From: an uncultured Christensenellaceae bacterium
GTDB taxonomy: Bacteria > Bacillota > Clostridia > Christensenellales > Christensenellaceae
Assembly: GCA_934555865.1 (NCBI GenBank)
Contig: CAKTFI010000008.1
Location: 1-39,228, forward strand
Direction: 5' to 3'
DNA: 39,228 nt
Shown: piece by piece, positions 38,952-39,228 of the stretch
Numbering within the stretch: the stretch's first letter is position 1
Layout: each line of letters starts with the position of its first letter
The notes under the pieces: generated by a model
What the model saw: only the letters and a program-made list of their open reading frames with translations
What the model was told of the DNA's origin: nothing
Database searches by the model: none
Position numbers and translations under genes: made by a program

Positions 38952-39228
38952 CTATTTGCAGGGATAGGTGCCGGTGATGCTGCGGCGGTTGGCCGTCCGA
39001 AGCGCCAGGTCGCGGTCGACCTGTATCCCGGCGCGCTCACACGCCGCGCGCACGGTGTCATAGGCGAGCTGTTTGGTGTTGTTGTGGCTGCTCAGGTGCC
39101 CGAGCAGGATGCCCCGCACTCCCCGGCAACACAGGGCGATGGCGGCCTCTGCCGCGTTGTCGTTGGACAGATGCCCGCGGCCGGACAGGATGCGGTGCTT
39201 TAATCGGGCGGGGTACGGCCCACTTTGC
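38952..39228 (-). CDS. yycJ: YycJ/WalJ-type metallo-beta-lactamase-fold protein, C-terminus (truncated by window)
   Basis: The last 91 residues are visible, ending in TAG at 38954-38952; the 5' part lies beyond the window. The sequence reads GPYPARLKHRILSGRGHLSN followed by DNAAEAA, GILLGHLSSHNNT and LAYDTV, the well-conserved C-terminal half of YycJ (GxYP-LK-RI-G-GHLSN, then HLS-NN). These are DNA exonuclease or hydrolase-type metallo-beta-lactamase-fold proteins tied to cell-wall and division coordination in Bacillus. It lies directly upstream of rlmH, as in several Firmicutes. Confidence 0.9.
   Translation of the reverse strand, partial: QSGPYPARLKHRILSGRGHLSNDNAAEAAIALCCRGVRGILLGHLSSHNNTKQLAYDTVRAACERAGIQVDRDLALRTANRRSITGTYPCK

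Overview
The window is 39.2 kb of G+C-rich DNA with short intergenic gaps, strong G-rich ribosome-binding sites and many classic intrinsic terminators. The gene content (PerR with rubrerythrin, DapL, QueT behind a preQ1-type leader, a lysine riboswitch, a YycJ-RlmH pair, an MDR dehydrogenase, a PflX-type radical SAM protein) fits an anaerobic, G+C-rich member of the Clostridia (Bacillota). The family-level guess (Oscillospiraceae-like gut organism) is inference only. No prophage, insertion sequence, CRISPR array or rRNA was seen. One tRNA, Leu(TAA), is present.

Layout. 1-2.1 kb: the end of an ABC exporter, an XRE/S24 self-cleaving-type repressor divergent from a 65-residue membrane protein, and an Hsp20. 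2.1-2.4 kb: a gene-free gap with three perfect DnaA boxes. 2.4-8.1 kb: an alpha/beta hydrolase homologue whose nucleophile is Gly, a TetR regulator, and a MacB-like ATPase with a giant coiled-coil FtsX permease behind twin palindromic operators. 8.2-12.4 kb: an AstE/AspA-type deacylase, then a metal-efflux module (ArsR-AraC fusion regulator, detached HMA protein, Zn/Cd-type P1B ATPase) and tRNA-Leu. 12.4-17.3 kb: GNAT, SDR, an unknown protein, LL-diaminopimelate aminotransferase, and a membrane-anchored FKBP. 17.3-20.7 kb: perR-rbr with a PerR-box-like operator, a MATE exporter with a hairpin leader, and queT with a preQ1-I-like leader. 20.9-25.7 kb: a lipoprotein, then an unusual low-G+C cassette (structured leader, secreted 147-residue protein, FtsX permease without an ATPase, thioredoxin-fold lipoprotein lacking both redox cysteines). 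25.8-31.6 kb: a phosphoribosyltransferase, PflX-like radical SAM protein, TPM-domain membrane protein, zinc MDR dehydrogenase, HtrA protease and CBS-pair protein. 31.7-34.5 kb: a lysine riboswitch driving a complete amino-acid ABC importer. 34.5-39.2 kb: an AzlC-AzlD chimera, a Gfo/Idh/MocA oxidoreductase with an MIF-type tautomerase, an MFS transporter, rlmH and the end of yycJ.

Themes. Lysine appears twice: synthesis (DapL) and riboswitch-controlled uptake. Redox defence is represented by perR-rbr, metal homeostasis by the ArsR-AraC/HMA/ATPase set, and envelope stress by HtrA and the FKBP. The items I would look at first are the low-G+C secreted-protein/permease cassette, the AzlC-AzlD chimera, the ArsR-AraC fusion regulator, the DnaA-box cluster and the lysine-riboswitch importer.
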